From contig NZ_PDJO01000001.1 of the NCBI RefSeq assembly GCF_002563775.1, forward strand, positions 2,304,001 through 2,368,000: a stretch of 64,000 bases of DNA, in the 5' to 3' direction. The notes below the pieces were generated by a model. The model did not search any database. It was not told the origin of the DNA and saw only the letters and a list, made by a program, of their open reading frames with translations. The stretch's first letter is position 1. Each line of letters starts with the position of its first letter. The translations under genes and the position numbers were made by a program. This stretch comes from Thioclava sp. ES.031 (GTDB lineage Bacteria > Pseudomonadota > Alphaproteobacteria > Rhodobacterales > Rhodobacteraceae). This document shows, one piece after another, positions 54,649-64,000 of the stretch.

Positions 54649-54736
54649 CATGTCGTTTACCGTGAGAGTCCGAAGTTTTCACGTCTTAGGGGGCCGTTAA
54701 TGGATCGGGCGTAGCCTGCCCTCGAAAAGGACTGTG

Positions 54737-55033
54737 ATGCGACTCGAATTGCTGCTTATGACCCTCTCGGTGCTCTGCGCGCCGATCGCCGCCCTCGGCA
54801 TGCTGCCAGAAGACCGACCGGGGCTTTACCTCGTCGTGGTCCCGCCCTGGCGCGCCGCCGATCAGGTGATCGCCGCCGCAGGGGCGCATCCCGTGGGACC
54901 GGTGCGCGCGCCCTTGGGAGAATTCGCAGCAACAGATGCGCCGGGCACGCTCGCCCGGCTGCGGGCGGCGGGCGCATGGGTCGTTCTCGACGCCAAGAAA
55001 ATGGCCTGGCTCTGCGGGGCGGCCGAGATTTGA
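54737..55033 (+). CDS. small exported hypothetical protein upstream of a chemoreceptor
   Basis: 98 residues. An N-terminal hydrophobic segment ([21 protein letters not shown]) is a signal or anchor; the rest ([47 protein letters not shown]) is a short alpha/beta-like domain. AAGGA precedes ATG 54737. The chemoreceptor gene starts 10 bp after its stop, so the two are likely cotranscribed. It might be a periplasmic partner of the receptor. No family recognised. Confidence 0.7.
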   Translation: MRLELLLMTLSVLCAPIAALGMLPEDRPGLYLVVVPPWRAADQVIAAAGAHPVGPVRAPLGEFAATDAPGTLARLRAAGAWVVLDAKKMAWLCGAAEI

Positions 55034-55043
55034 GGAACCTCTG

Positions 55044-56789
55044 ATGATTGACGGGAACACCGCTGGGCCGACCACCGTGCAAGCGCCACAAAAAGACGCG
55101 CATATGCGTCAGGTGCGGAAATTGCTGGCCTTCGGGACAGTCGCCATGGCCGCGATCGTCACGGCAACCGCCTATTTGGTGGGCACGGCCTTCCTCGTAG
55201 CCAGCGTGACCGCCTGGGTCTTCGCCTCAGCCGCTCTGCTCGGGTGGCGGATGCGCGACCGGCGGCGCGGCAACACCATCCTCGCGCAAGGGGTGATCGG
55301 TCAGGCCGTGGCCCTCACCGCCGCGCTCTCCGGGCATCCGTGGCAAATCGATGCCCACCTCTCGTTTTTCGCACTGATGGCCGTGCTGATCGTGATGGTC
55401 GACACCCGCGCGATCTTCTTCGCGGCGGCGACCATCGTGGTCCATCACCTTGCGCTCTCGGTTCTGATGCCCAGCCTGATCTATCCCAGCGCGGATATCT
55501 GGGAAAATGTCACGCGCTCGCTTTTCCACGGCGCGACCGTCGCCATCGAAACTGCGGTGCTCGTCTATGCCGTGCTCAACCGCCGCCGTATGGAAAGCTC
55601 GATGGAAGAGCGTATGGCAGAGGCGATCGACGCCACCGCCCAAGCCGACGAAGCCCGTCGCCAAGCGGAGGGGGAGACCACGCGCGCCCAGCAGATGCAG
55701 GACGCCGCCAGCGAGGCCGCCCAAAAGGCAGAGGCGCTGCGCATCGATGCCGAACGCAACGCGCGTGAGGTCGAAGAAGCGACCCGCCTCGCCCGTCTGG
55801 CCGAAGAAGATCTCGCCCAGGAACGCGCCGAAACCACAGCACGCCAGACCCGCGTCGTCGAAGCGCTCGAAATCGCGCTGCAACAACTCTCACGCAAGGA
55901 CCTCAAGGCCCGGCTCGGCGGGGTCGATGCGGATTACGCGGGGCTGGCCGTCAATTTCAACACGGCGATCGAGCAGCTCGAAGGCGCCATCGCCCTCGTC
56001 ACCGGCCACAGCGTCGACATCCGCCAACAAATCGGCGAGATCAGCGCTGCCTCGGCCGCGCTCTCGACCCGAGCCGAGAAGCAATCGGGCACCCTTGCCG
56101 ATGCGGCCGCCTCGCTCAACGAATTGACCTCCTCGGTGCAATCGGGCGCGAAAATGGCAGCCGAGGCCGCGAGTGCCGCCAGCAATGCGGAAACCGTCGC
56201 CAAGGAAAGCGCTGCGGTGGTCAGCGAGTCGATCCGCGCGATGAACGAAATCGAAACCAGTTCGAAGCAGATCGAGCGCATCACCTCGGTGATCGACGAT
56301 ATCGCTTTCCAGACCAACCTGCTCGCTCTAAACGCCGGCGTGGAGGCTGCCCGCGCAGGTGAGGCCGGTCGCGGCTTCGCCGTCGTCGCCTCTGAAGTGC
56401 GCGACCTCGCACAGCGCTCCTCCGCCTCCGCAAAAGAGATCACCGCACTGATCGAAGCCTCGGGCCAACAGGTCAGCACCGGCGTCGAACTGGTCAGCAA
56501 AACCGTCGCCTCGCTCGAAGGCATCGTAAAATCGGTCGAAGAGATTTCGCAGCGCGTCGCCCAGATGGCCCGCTCGTCCGAGGAACAGTCCCGCACCCTC
56601 GCGGCGATCAACGGCTCGGTCGAACAGCTCGACCACGCCACCCGCCAGAATGTCGCGATGTTCGAAGAAACCACTGCCGCGAGCAGAATGCTCGACGACC
56701 TCGCCGAGGCCCTGCGTGAAGCCGTGACGCAATTCTCGACCTCTCCCGCTGTGATGGAGGACCGAGAAGCGCTTCCGCGGGCGAGCTGA
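55044..56789 (+). CDS. methyl-accepting chemotaxis protein with multi-helix membrane sensor
   Basis: 581 residues. Instead of a periplasmic domain it has about five closely spaced membrane helices (residues 26-180, with [22 protein letters not shown] and [22 protein letters not shown]), then a coiled coil (190-300) and a cytoplasmic signalling domain. The hairpin tip reads [40 protein letters not shown], the CheA/CheW contact. It signals to a chemotaxis kinase whose genes are not in the window. ATG 55044 has GAGGA upstream. Confidence 0.93.
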   Translation: MIDGNTAGPTTVQAPQKDAHMRQVRKLLAFGTVAMAAIVTATAYLVGTAFLVASVTAWVFASAALLGWRMRDRRRGNTILAQGVIGQAVALTAALSGHPWQIDAHLSFFALMAVLIVMVDTRAIFFAAATIVVHHLALSVLMPSLIYPSADIWENVTRSLFHGATVAIETAVLVYAVLNRRRMESSMEERMAEAIDATAQADEARRQAEGETTRAQQMQDAASEAAQKAEALRIDAERNAREVEEATRLARLAEEDLAQERAETTARQTRVVEALEIALQQLSRKDLKARLGGVDADYAGLAVNFNTAIEQLEGAIALVTGHSVDIRQQIGEISAASAALSTRAEKQSGTLADAAASLNELTSSVQSGAKMAAEAASAASNAETVAKESAAVVSESIRAMNEIETSSKQIERITSVIDDIAFQTNLLALNAGVEAARAGEAGRGFAVVASEVRDLAQRSSASAKEITALIEASGQQVSTGVELVSKTVASLEGIVKSVEEISQRVAQMARSSEEQSRTLAAINGSVEQLDHATRQNVAMFEETTAASRMLDDLAEALREAVTQFSTSPAVMEDREALPRAS

Positions 56790-56930
56790 CGACTACCCCC
56801 GGCTCAATAGCCGGAGCGCCCGACCTGCCAGCGGCGAAGACCATGCCGCTTGCCGACGCCCGCGACGCGGCAAGTCGATCGCGTTGGGCAGCGAACCGGA
56901 TAGGACTGCGTGCGAAATGCCTACCGCGAT

Positions 56931-56965
56931 AAAAAAGCCGGCGCGGTGAGGCGCCGGCTTTCTTG
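56931..56965. terminator. bidirectional terminator between the chemoreceptor gene and the SH3/DUF1236 gene
   Basis: AAAGCCGGCGC and GCGCCGGCTTT form an 11-bp stem, with an A-run on the left that gives a T tract for the minus-strand gene. Confidence 0.88.
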
Positions 56966-56985
56966 GTGGTCTTTGTCATCGAGCC

Positions 56986-57684
56986 TTACGAGGCCGGCAC
57001 CACGTAGACGATCGCACGGCTATCAGGGTTCACGAAGACTGTGTTGTCATTGATGTTGCCATAGGCATAGGTGCTGTCCGGCACCGGCGTCAGCGTCACC
57101 ACGTCCGGAATGACCTTGCCGGTCTCGACGTCACCCTCGAGATAAACCGGCGCGACGGGGTGCTTCTCGACCCAGGTGATCGTAGTGGGCTCGGGCTTGG
57201 CCGCAGCGCCCACCCCGGCGGAACCGATCAGCGCGCCGACCACGGCGCCCACGGGACCACCCACGGCCGCACCGGCTGCGCCACCAGCAGCCGCACCGGT
57301 CAGCGCCGCAGCGCCCTGGCCATCCTTATTGGCGTTATCGCCCGGGACTTGGATCTGGTTCACGGTGACCGATTGCGGGCCGGTCGACAAAAGCGCCATC
57401 TGGCCGTCGACCATCACACCCAGCTGGCCTGCGGGCGCATAGCCATTCATGCCATCAAAAGTCACCTGACAGATCGTGCCATCGGGCAGACAGCCTTCCA
57501 CCGGGACGATGGTGCCGTCGGCGACAGTCGCGATCGTTTTCGACGAGGCCTCGACGCCGGCGTGGATATCGAACTCGCCTTGCGCGGTGGCCATCAGCGG
57601 CGGGCTGGTCTCGGCAAAAGCGGTACCGGCGATCATCGTGGTGCTGGCGGCAGCAGCGAGGATAGTTGCAAACTTGCGGGTCAT
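56986..57684 (-). CDS. secreted SH3 and DUF1236 protein with glycine zipper
   Basis: 232 residues. Signal peptide ending GTAFAET, an SH3-like region (EFDIHAGVEASSKTIATVADGTIVPVEGC), a glycine zipper (AALTGAAAGGAAGAAVGGPVGAVVGALIGS) that may insert into membrane, and a DUF1236-type end (VYLEGDVETGKVIPDVVTLTPV). Probably a periplasmic or outer-membrane-associated envelope protein; function unknown. AAGGAGG precedes ATG 57684. A palindrome lies about 100 bp upstream. Confidence 0.82.
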   Translation of the reverse strand: MTRKFATILAAAASTTMIAGTAFAETSPPLMATAQGEFDIHAGVEASSKTIATVADGTIVPVEGCLPDGTICQVTFDGMNGYAPAGQLGVMVDGQMALLSTGPQSVTVNQIQVPGDNANKDGQGAAALTGAAAGGAAGAAVGGPVGAVVGALIGSAGVGAAAKPEPTTITWVEKHPVAPVYLEGDVETGKVIPDVVTLTPVPDSTYAYGNINDNTVFVNPDSRAIVYVVPAS

Positions 57685-57785
57685 TGGACTTACCTCCTTC
57701 ATTACCCTGACCGCCACGAGGGACGGCCTCTCTCCGTTGTGGGGAGGGAAATGTGGAGGGGCGCCAATTCGTTCCCCCGAAATTC

Positions 57786-57803
57786 TATCACGGCAGCGTG
57801 ATA
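57786..57803. promoter_or_regulatory. 18-bp palindrome TATCACG-N4-CGTGATA
   Basis: Perfect 7-bp arms around GCAG between the SH3/DUF1236 gene start and the ispG 3' end. It could be an operator for the leftward SH3 gene or a short hairpin for ispG; no T tract follows. Confidence 0.3.
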
Positions 57804-57839
57804 AGGGCCGATTTCGGGGGCGCTGCGGCACTTTTCCGC

Positions 57840-58961
57840 TTATTCGGCGGCGGCTTTCTCCGCTTCGATCTCGGCCGATTTTTTCTCAACCAATTCAACG
57901 ATATGGTCGATCATATCCGCGTTGGACTGCTTGTGATCCTGCTTGCCGGCCATGTAAACCATGCCCGATCCGGCACCACCGCCGGTAAAGCCGATATCGG
58001 TCATCAGCGCCTCGCCGGGACCGTTCACGACGCAGCCGATGATCGACAGCGAGATCGGAGTTTTGATGTGTTCGAGCCGCTCTTCCAGCTCCGCCACGGT
58101 CGCGATCACGTCGAAGCCCTGCCGCGCGCAGGACGGGCAGGAGATGATCTGCACGCCGCGGGTGCGCAGCCCCAGAGATTTCAGAATCTCGAAACCGACC
58201 TTCACCTCTTCGACCGGATCGGCCGAGAGCGAGACGCGCAGCGTGTCGCCAATGCCCATCCACAGGAGGTTGCCCAGCCCGATCGCGGATTTCACCGTGC
58301 CGGAGGTCAGCCCCCCCGCCTCGGTGATGCCAAGGTGGATCGGCGCGTCGGTCGCCTCGGCGATGCCCTGATAGGCAGCGGCGGCGAGGAACACGTCCGA
58401 CGCCTTCACCGAAATCTTGTATTCGCGGAAATCGTGATCCTCGAGAATGCGGATATGGTCCATCGCGCTCTCGACCATCGCCTCGGGGCACGGCTCGCCG
58501 TATTTCTCCAGCAAGTGCCGCTCGAGCGAACCTGCGTTCACGCCGATCCGGATCGAACAGCCGTGATCCTTGGCGGCGCGCACGACCTCGGCCACGCGCT
58601 TCTCGTCGCCGATATTGCCGGGGTTGATGCGCAGGCAGGCCGCCCCCGCCTCCGCCGCCTCGATCGCGCGTTTGTAGTGGAAATGGATGTCCGCCACGAT
58701 CGGCACCGGGCTCTCTCGGCAAATCTCGCGCAGGGCGCGCGTGCTGGATTCGTCCGGGGTCGAGACGCGCACGATATCCGCGCCGACATCGGCCGCGCGG
58801 ATCACCTGATCGAGCGTCGCGCGCACGTCCGAGCTGTCGGTATTGGTCATCGTCTGCACCGAGATCGGCGCATCGCCCCCCACGGGGACTTTGCCGACCA
58901 TGATCTGGCGAGACTTGCGGCGGTAGATATTGCGCCACGGACGGACCGGGTTGAGAGACAT
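57840..58961 (-). CDS. ispG: 4-hydroxy-3-methylbut-2-en-1-yl diphosphate synthase
   Basis: A 373-residue IspG/GcpE of the MEP isoprenoid pathway. It converts MEcPP to HMBPP with a 4Fe-4S cluster. TIM-barrel blocks [14 protein letters not shown] and [17 protein letters not shown] lead to the cluster cysteines in [10 protein letters not shown] and [15 protein letters not shown] 58961 is the family start. It lies 84 bp after rodZ, the common alphaproteobacterial order rodZ-ispG. Confidence 0.97.
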   Translation of the reverse strand: MSLNPVRPWRNIYRRKSRQIMVGKVPVGGDAPISVQTMTNTDSSDVRATLDQVIRAADVGADIVRVSTPDESSTRALREICRESPVPIVADIHFHYKRAIEAAEAGAACLRINPGNIGDEKRVAEVVRAAKDHGCSIRIGVNAGSLERHLLEKYGEPCPEAMVESAMDHIRILEDHDFREYKISVKASDVFLAAAAYQGIAEATDAPIHLGITEAGGLTSGTVKSAIGLGNLLWMGIGDTLRVSLSADPVEEVKVGFEILKSLGLRTRGVQIISCPSCARQGFDVIATVAELEERLEHIKTPISLSIIGCVVNGPGEALMTDIGFTGGGAGSGMVYMAGKQDHKQSNADMIDHIVELVEKKSAEIEAEKAAAE

Positions 58962-59045
58962 GCAAACGCTCCTTCGAGACCTCGGCTCCTGATACGCCAA
59001 GGCCCGCTGCGGTGCAACGGGCCGGGGCGGATCGTGATCTGCGGT

Positions 59046-60317
59046 TTATTGCTGGTCGGTCTGGGTCGGCGCGGCGGCATCGCCCGCATCGGCCACCGCG
59101 ATCATCTTCGCGAGGTCCTTGTCCTGCGCGAGATTGGCGACCGGGTATTCCTCGTCTAGTGCGGCGGAGGACAGCTTGATGTTCTTCGTGACCTGACCGC
59201 GCTTGCCGACCGGGCCATGCGTCACGCCGTTGACCGCGAAATAGATCGCGCCGGATTCACCCGTGCGCATCGTCGGCGGCTCTTCGAGCTTGGGCAGCAC
59301 GTAACGCTCGCCCGCATCCATGACCTTCTCGAACAGCGTCGCGCCATCGGCGGATTTGATCCGAACCCAGGACGGGCGCACGGCAAGCACGACGACATCG
59401 GGCTGATCCGCTTCGAGCGCCTTGGCGACGGCGGATTGGATATTGTTCTCGGGGCCCGCCGCCGAGGCGAGCTGCGTCCCCTGCGGCGTGTTCGGGGAGG
59501 TGCTCGGCTGGGTCAGACCGATGAGATTGGGCGTCAGGCCCGGAGCGGCCGCGCCCACGCCCTGCCCGGCCAGCGCGCCGGTCGCATTGGGGTCGATCGA
59601 TGCGATCGGCCCGTCGCGCGACACCAGAACCGGCGCGTCGAGGGCCGCCGGACGGTAGATGCGCGCGGAACGCTCGGGTTGGTTGACCTCGGGCAGCGTG
59701 TCGTCGGCCTGCGCCATCTCCGGCCCGTCCTTGACCGAATCGAGCGGGTCGAGATCGGCCATCACGCCGGGCGCCTGATCCACGGGCGTCAGCTGCACGC
59801 GCTGCACTTCCTGCAGCACGGTCCAACCACCATAGCCGATACCGCCACCGATCAGCGCCAGCACGAAGAGCGCACCGACGGCACGGGGCTCGATCTTGGT
59901 CCAGAGCGATTCCTTGCGCGGAATGAAGGCGGGATTGGCGAGCGCCTCGGCCATGTCCTTCGGGTCGCGCTGCGGCTTCGGGCCGGAGGCGGCCTCGGAC
60001 ATGCCGTGGGCGGGCGAATAGCCAGCCTCGTTGCAGAAGCGCTGGAACGACCATTCCGGGTCGAGACCGAGATAGCGCGCGTAGGAGCGCACATAGCCCG
60101 CGATGAAAGAGGGTGTGTCGAAAGCTTCCACGTCGCAGGCTTCGATGGCCGCGATATAGGCTGCTTTGATCCGCAATTCGCGTTGGACATCTAGGAGCGA
60201 TTTGGCGAGCGTCGCCCGCTCGCCGCGCATCACATCGCCAAGACGAAGTTCGAAATCGTCGAACCCTTTAGGTTTGACTCCGTCCTCCGTCGAAGGTTTC
60301 GCCCTTCGCCCGATCAT
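59046..60317 (-). CDS. rodZ: RodZ-like cytoskeletal/HTH protein
   Basis: 423 residues. The N-terminal Cro-type HTH (LRLGDVMRGERATLAKSLLDVQRELRIKAAYIAAIE) is followed by a single membrane helix (VGALFVLALIGGGIGYGGWTVL), a long Pro/Ala-rich linker and a C-terminal DUF4115 periplasmic domain (VRIKSADGATLFEKVMDAGERYVLPKLEE). RodZ links MreB to the cell wall and keeps rod shape. The order rodZ-ispG supports the call. Confidence 0.9.
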   Translation of the reverse strand: MIGRRAKPSTEDGVKPKGFDDFELRLGDVMRGERATLAKSLLDVQRELRIKAAYIAAIEACDVEAFDTPSFIAGYVRSYARYLGLDPEWSFQRFCNEAGYSPAHGMSEAASGPKPQRDPKDMAEALANPAFIPRKESLWTKIEPRAVGALFVLALIGGGIGYGGWTVLQEVQRVQLTPVDQAPGVMADLDPLDSVKDGPEMAQADDTLPEVNQPERSARIYRPAALDAPVLVSRDGPIASIDPNATGALAGQGVGAAAPGLTPNLIGLTQPSTSPNTPQGTQLASAAGPENNIQSAVAKALEADQPDVVVLAVRPSWVRIKSADGATLFEKVMDAGERYVLPKLEEPPTMRTGESGAIYFAVNGVTHGPVGKRGQVTKNIKLSSAALDEEYPVANLAQDKDLAKMIAVADAGDAAAPTQTDQQ

Positions 60318-60425
60318 GCTGCCTGTCCCTGCCGTTTTCCCGCCTGCGTCGATTCGGAGCCAATAGCCCCTTCGATTAACAAAGGCTTATCACAAGCAAG
60401 CGAGCCGCGCACGCGCCTATGTGGC

Positions 60426-61655
60426 TTACGCGCTGGCTTCGGCGCGATTCAGCTCACAGCGCGCCCAAAGCGCATCCATGCCCTTGACCAGACCGTCGAT
60501 CATACCGGTGTCGTGCACCGGCGAGGGCGTGAAGCGCAGACGCTCGGTGCCGCGCGGCACGGTCGGGAAGTTGATCGGCTGGACATAGACCCCGAACTCG
60601 TCAAGCAGCATGTCCGACAAGGCCTTGGTATGTTTGGGATCTCCGATGATCACGGGCACGATATGCGAGCCGTGGTCGATGATCGGCATACCCATGCCCT
60701 TCAGACGCATCTTGAGAATCTTCGCGTGCAACTGCTGCTTGTCGCGCAGCTCCTGACCGCCCTCGCCTTTCAGGAAGGCGATCGACGCGGCAGCGCCAGC
60801 CGCCACCGCCGGCGGGATCGAGGTGGTGAAGATGAAGCCCGGCGCATAGGAGCGCACCGCATCGACCATCTTGGCGGAAGCCGCGATATAGCCGCCGAAC
60901 ACGCCGAAGGCTTTGCCCAGCGTGCCGTTGAAGATGTCGATCCGGTCCATCTCGCCCAGTTTCTCGGCGATACCGGCGCCGCGCGGGCCATACATGCCCA
61001 CCGCGTGCACCTCGTCGAGATAGGTCATCGCGCCGAATTCCTCGGCCAGATCGCAGATCTCGGAGATCGGGCCGAAATCGCCATCCATCGAATAGACCGA
61101 CTCGAAAGCGATCAGCTTCGGCGCGGCCGGATCGTCGGCGGCCAGCAGCTCGCGCAGATGCGCGACGTCATTGTGACGGAAGACGCGCTTGGCGCCGCCG
61201 TTGCGGCGGATGCCCTCGATCATCGAGGCGTGGTTCAGCTCGTCGGAATAGATGATGAGACCGGGGAACAGCTTGGGCAGCGTGCTCAGCGTCGCGTCAT
61301 TCGCGATATAGGCCGAGGAGAAGACCAGCGCGGCCTCTTTGCCGTGCAGATCGGCGATCTCATGCTCCAGTCGCTTGTGATAGACCGTCGTGCCCGAGAT
61401 GTTGCGCGTGCCGCCCGAACCTGCGCCGGTGGCGTCCAGCGCCTCGTGCATCGCGGCCAGCACGACCGGATGCTGGCCCATGCCCAGATAGTCGTTGCCG
61501 CACCAGATGGTGATGTCCTGCTTCGACCCGTCCGGCTTGGTCCAGACGGCATGGGGAAAATTACCCTTCTCGCGCTCGATGTCGATGAAGACGCGATAGC
61601 GGCCTTCCTCGTGCAGCTTGTCAATCGCCTGATCGAGTGCGCGGTCGTAATCCAT
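60426..61655 (-). CDS. hemA: 5-aminolevulinate synthase
   Basis: A 409-residue PLP enzyme of the alpha-oxoamine synthase family. It condenses glycine and succinyl-CoA, the alphaproteobacterial (Shemin) start of heme and chlorophyll synthesis. [46 protein letters not shown] and the PLP Lys in [13 protein letters not shown] are diagnostic. ATG 61655 begins MDYDRALDQ; an in-frame ATG 18 bp upstream is also possible. An FnrL box sits in the promoter. Confidence 0.97.
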   Translation of the reverse strand: MDYDRALDQAIDKLHEEGRYRVFIDIEREKGNFPHAVWTKPDGSKQDITIWCGNDYLGMGQHPVVLAAMHEALDATGAGSGGTRNISGTTVYHKRLEHEIADLHGKEAALVFSSAYIANDATLSTLPKLFPGLIIYSDELNHASMIEGIRRNGGAKRVFRHNDVAHLRELLAADDPAAPKLIAFESVYSMDGDFGPISEICDLAEEFGAMTYLDEVHAVGMYGPRGAGIAEKLGEMDRIDIFNGTLGKAFGVFGGYIAASAKMVDAVRSYAPGFIFTTSIPPAVAAGAAASIAFLKGEGGQELRDKQQLHAKILKMRLKGMGMPIIDHGSHIVPVIIGDPKHTKALSDMLLDEFGVYVQPINFPTVPRGTERLRFTPSPVHDTGMIDGLVKGMDALWARCELNRAEASA

Positions 61656-61718
61656 CTCGTGCTTCCCTTGCATGACTGTTCGCTGGGTCTGCCCTACCGG
61701 GCACCACAAAGCGCGACA

Positions 61719-61732
61719 TTGATAAATGTCAA
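61719..61732 (-). promoter_or_regulatory. FnrL box upstream of hemA
   Basis: TTGATAAATGTCAA fits TTGA-N6-TCAA. It lies inside the longer palindrome GACATTGATAAATGTC and its centre is about 70 bp before hemA. The class II -10 here (TAGGGC) is poor, so another promoter geometry is possible. R. sphaeroides hemA is known to respond to FnrL. Confidence 0.6.
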
Positions 61733-61877
61733 ATTCCTCTCCCTGAAGGGCAAAAATGTCGCAAATAGTCATGAAAAGCAAACATTCAATTTTCGCAATT
61801 TGTCGCGCCCTCGCGTCACCCCCTCTGGACAGTGCCGCGCGCAGCCCTAGGCTGAGGCCAAAATAAAGGAGGCCTGC

Positions 61878-63254
61878 ATGGCACTGAACGAGGTTCTCAC
61901 CGAAATCGATAGCGGCCTGGATGCCGCGATGGACCGTCTTTTCGAGCTGCTGAAAATCCGCTCGATCTCGACCGATCCGGCCTATCGCGAAGAGACCCAC
62001 GAAGCTGCGGAATGGCTCGTCAAGGAATTGAAATCGCTGGGCTTCGACGCCGAACTGCGCCCGACCACGGGTCATCCGATGGTGGTTGCGCATTCCAAGG
62101 GCGACGGCCCGCGCCTGCTGTTCTACGGCCACTATGACGTGCAGCCGGTCGACCCGCTGGAGCTGTGGAACACGCCCCCGTTCGAGCCGCAAATCGAGGA
62201 CACCGAGAACGGTCGCGTCATCCGCGGTCGCGGCGCGTCCGACGACAAGGGCCAGCTGATGACCTTCATCGAGGCCTGCCGCGCCTATAAGGCCGTGAAC
62301 GGCGAGCTGCCTGGCAATCTTGTGATCTTTCTTGAAGGCGAGGAAGAATCGGGCTCGCCCTCGCTGGTGCCCTTCCTCGAGAACAACCGCGAGGAGCTGA
62401 CCTCCGATCTGGCGCTGATCTGCGACACCTCGATGGTCTCGCCCGGCGTGCCCTCGATCGCAGGCAGCCTGCGCGGGATGCTGAAGGAGGAATTCACCCT
62501 CCACGGGCCGCGCATCGATCTGCATTCGGGCCATTACGGCGGCCCCGCCCTGAACCCGCTGCGCGAGATTTCCAAGATCATCGCGAGCTTCCATGACGAT
62601 CAGGGCCGCGTTGCGGTAGACGGCTTCTACGAGGGCGTCCACGAAGTCCCGGCCGAGCAGCTCGAAGCGTGGAAGACCTGCGGCTTCGACGAAAAGGAAT
62701 ACCTTCAGCACGCGGGCATGACCGTGCCGCATGGCGAGGAAGGCTATTCGGCGCTGGAGCAGCAATGGGCACGCCCGACGCTGGAGATCAACGGTCTCTG
62801 GGGCGGCTATCAGGGCGCGGGCTCGAAGACCGTGATCCCGGCCGAGGCGCATTGCAAGATCACCTGCCGCCTCGTGGGCGACATGGATCCGGCCCACGTC
62901 CGCAAGGCGCTGCGCGCCCATGTCGAGGCACGCCTGCCGGTCGATGCGCGCATCACCTGGGACGGCGATCTCGATGGCGCACCGGCCTCCGTGATGGACA
63001 CGTCGCGCCCCGAATTCGAAGCCGCGCGTCAGGCGCTCTCGGACGAGTGGAACCGCGAGGCGGTGATCGTCGGCATGGGCGGTTCGATCCCGATCGGCTA
63101 TTACTTCAAGTCGATCCTCGGCATGGACGCGATGCTGATCGGCTTCGCCAACGATGACGACGCGATCCACTCGCCGAACGAGAAATACGACGTCAAAAGC
63201 TTCCACAAGGGCATCCGCTCCTGGGCGCGCATCCTCGACCGGATCGCGAAATAA
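61878..63254 (+). CDS. M20-family metallopeptidase (dipeptidase)
   Basis: A 458-residue M20 dipeptidase. Zinc-site blocks are [11 protein letters not shown] (first His and Asp), [11 protein letters not shown] (bridging Asp), [10 protein letters not shown] (catalytic Glu and ligand) and [11 protein letters not shown] (last His). The lid domain lies between about 190 and 330. Cytoplasmic, probably hydrolysing dipeptides or N-acyl amino acids. AAGGAGG precedes the ATG. Divergent from hemA and convergent with the cytochrome c gene. Confidence 0.94.
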   Translation: MALNEVLTEIDSGLDAAMDRLFELLKIRSISTDPAYREETHEAAEWLVKELKSLGFDAELRPTTGHPMVVAHSKGDGPRLLFYGHYDVQPVDPLELWNTPPFEPQIEDTENGRVIRGRGASDDKGQLMTFIEACRAYKAVNGELPGNLVIFLEGEEESGSPSLVPFLENNREELTSDLALICDTSMVSPGVPSIAGSLRGMLKEEFTLHGPRIDLHSGHYGGPALNPLREISKIIASFHDDQGRVAVDGFYEGVHEVPAEQLEAWKTCGFDEKEYLQHAGMTVPHGEEGYSALEQQWARPTLEINGLWGGYQGAGSKTVIPAEAHCKITCRLVGDMDPAHVRKALRAHVEARLPVDARITWDGDLDGAPASVMDTSRPEFEAARQALSDEWNREAVIVGMGGSIPIGYYFKSILGMDAMLIGFANDDDAIHSPNEKYDVKSFHKGIRSWARILDRIAK

Positions 63255-63301
63255 GCACGCCGCCGGGGGCTTCGCGCCCCTCGCATAGCGACGCTCTTGT
63301 C

Positions 63302-63333
63302 ACCGGCCATTCGCATGCTCGCGAATGGCCGGT
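63302..63333. terminator. bidirectional terminator between the M20 and cytochrome c genes
   Basis: The perfect 13-bp stem ACCGGCCATTCGC / GCGAATGGCCGGT with a 6-base loop lies between the convergent genes. There is no long T tract, but the stem is strong. Confidence 0.75.
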
Positions 63334-63334
63334 C

Positions 63335-63775
63335 TCATTTCAGGCTTTCGTCGCGCGCCGCCTGCACCGCCTGCATCCGCTCGGGCCATGTCGAACGGAT
63401 GAAGCCGAGGATATCGAGGATTTGCGCGTCACTCAGCGCGCCACCGAAACCGGGCATCCCGCTCGGGAAGTCGGCAACCCCGCGCGCGGCCAGCGCCGCC
63501 GCCCCGCCCTGCTTGACGTAATCGAACAGCAAGGCGGTCTCGTGATGCCATGTGTGGCCGGTTTCGTCATGCGGCGGGGCGGGCAGGACGCCATCGGGTC
63601 CCGCCTCGCGCCAGTCCGGCTGACCTTCGAGATTGGCTCCGTGGCAGCTCGCGCAGTTCTGCGCATAAAGATCCTTGCCCGCCGCGATATCGCGCCCGTC
63701 GAGCAGACTGGAGGCGTGCGCGCCCCCTGCCCCGAGCGCGATCACGGCAGCCAAACCTATCGCCTCAATCCGCAT
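63335..63775 (-). CDS. periplasmic class I cytochrome c
   Basis: A 146-residue exported monoheme cytochrome. Signal peptide ending GAHA, heme motif CASCH and the Met ligand in DFPSGMPGFGG. GRDIAAGKDLYAQNCASCHG and LSDAQILDILGFIRSTWP are typical of small soluble electron carriers. It starts 6 bp after the stop of the upstream cytochrome c' gene, so the two are likely one operon. The partner is unknown; a role in sulfur or NO-related respiration is speculative. Confidence 0.9.
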   Translation of the reverse strand: MRIEAIGLAAVIALGAGGAHASSLLDGRDIAAGKDLYAQNCASCHGANLEGQPDWREAGPDGVLPAPPHDETGHTWHHETALLFDYVKQGGAAALAARGVADFPSGMPGFGGALSDAQILDILGFIRSTWPERMQAVQAARDESLK

Positions 63776-63781
63776 CGTCTC

Positions 63782-64000
63782 TCACTCCCGATACTCGTCG
63801 TGGCACTCCTTGCAGGTCACCCCGAGCTTGAAGAGAGCAGGTCCAAGCGCCTGCCGGGACTCGATCGGCTTCGAGAGCGAGTTGGCCGCTTCCTCCAGCG
63901 CCTGCGCCTGACCGCGGAAGTCATGGAATTCGTCCCAGATCGACGGATGGGCTTCGGATTTCGGGTCCTGCGCCTCGGGCTCGAAGAGCACCGGAATCTG
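63782..64000 (-). CDS. cytochrome c' C-terminal part (truncated by window end)
   Basis: The last 72 codons of a gene whose 5' end lies beyond the right edge. The frame ends TCKECHDEYRE, so the CXXCH heme motif sits at the extreme C-terminus, typical of cytochrome c'. The preceding helix (SIWDEFHDFRGQAQALEEAANSLS) fits the four-helix bundle. Cytochrome c' binds NO and CO. The first residues in the window are QIPVLFEPEA. It is transcribed with the class I cytochrome. Confidence 0.82.
   Translation of the reverse strand, partial: QIPVLFEPEAQDPKSEAHPSIWDEFHDFRGQAQALEEAANSLSKPIESRQALGPALFKLGVTCKECHDEYRE

Noticed and set aside
61656..63206. Fusion of hemA with a long upstream frame
   Set aside because: The extra part is antisense to the M20 peptidase. 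HemA starts at 61655.

Overview
The window reads as chromosomal DNA of a GC-rich alphaproteobacterium of the Rhodobacterales (Rhodobacteraceae/Paracoccaceae; Thioclava, Paracoccus or Rhodobacter are plausible relatives, but the genus is not fixed by what I see). The reasons are high GC, alphaproteobacterial forms of HemA (glycine-dependent 5-aminolevulinate synthase), CtaA, RodZ-IspG and IF3, FnrL-type boxes, YeeE/YedE and SoxW-like sulfur genes, and DUF1127/DUF6969/DUF1236-type small families. I recognised no tRNA, rRNA, CRISPR array, prophage or insertion sequence.

Layout. 1-4 kb: tail of an unknown gene, trigger factor, a YihY/BrkB membrane protein. 3.8-5.1 kb: leftward rpsF-rpsR-rplI operon. 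5.3-16 kb: DUF1223 protein, aconitase, SoxW-like thioredoxin, cold-shock protein, hydrolase, an orphan ImuA-like gene, then a leftward sulfur cassette (two YeeE/YedE half-transporters plus a periplasmic NPCAP-repeat rhodanese/DSP-like protein) and a serine hydrolase. 16.3-23.5 kb: FMN glutamate synthase-like protein and a leftward, fully overlapping B12-uptake operon (btuB-btuF-btuC-btuD-second SBP) under a cobalamin riboswitch. 23.5-36 kb: DUF475/TerC, DUF1499, agmatinase, SLAC1/TDT transporter, an NsrR-like Rrf2 regulator with a readable promoter, a 44-aa Gln-rich peptide, TfoX-C protein, Ndk, ABC-F, M32 carboxypeptidase, CtaA, a ferredoxin reductase and an Ala-rich protein. 36.6-44.4 kb: infC with an ATA start, a Gly/Gln-rich secreted protein, a candidate FnrL-driven small RNA, a GT-SDR-GT-unknown cluster, DUF1127. 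44.6-64 kb: pyrC-pyrE, dnaB, mrcA and amiC, aminotransferase, DsbA-like protein, chemoreceptor, SH3/DUF1236 protein, ispG-rodZ, hemA with an FnrL box, an M20 peptidase, cytochrome c and a truncated cytochrome c'.

Two dispersed intergenic repeat families stand out. One is a ~150-165 bp dyad element (three copies plus a fragment) whose ends carry an inverted 14-mer. The other is a short CCTCCGGCGGGGATATTT motif at three places.

The most promising undescribed element is near 38.3-38.48 kb on the minus strand. A perfect TTGA-N6-TCAA box lies at the class II position relative to a TATCAC -10 element, followed about 130 nt later by a perfect 10-bp GC hairpin with a long U tract. This predicts an oxygen-regulated small RNA analogous to, but unrelated in sequence to, E. 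coli FnrS. The nsrR-like promoter at 27.7 kb has the same box-to--10 geometry and the same -10 hexamer, and hemA also carries an FnrL box. Together these give a small visible FnrL/NO-responsive set of promoters in the window.
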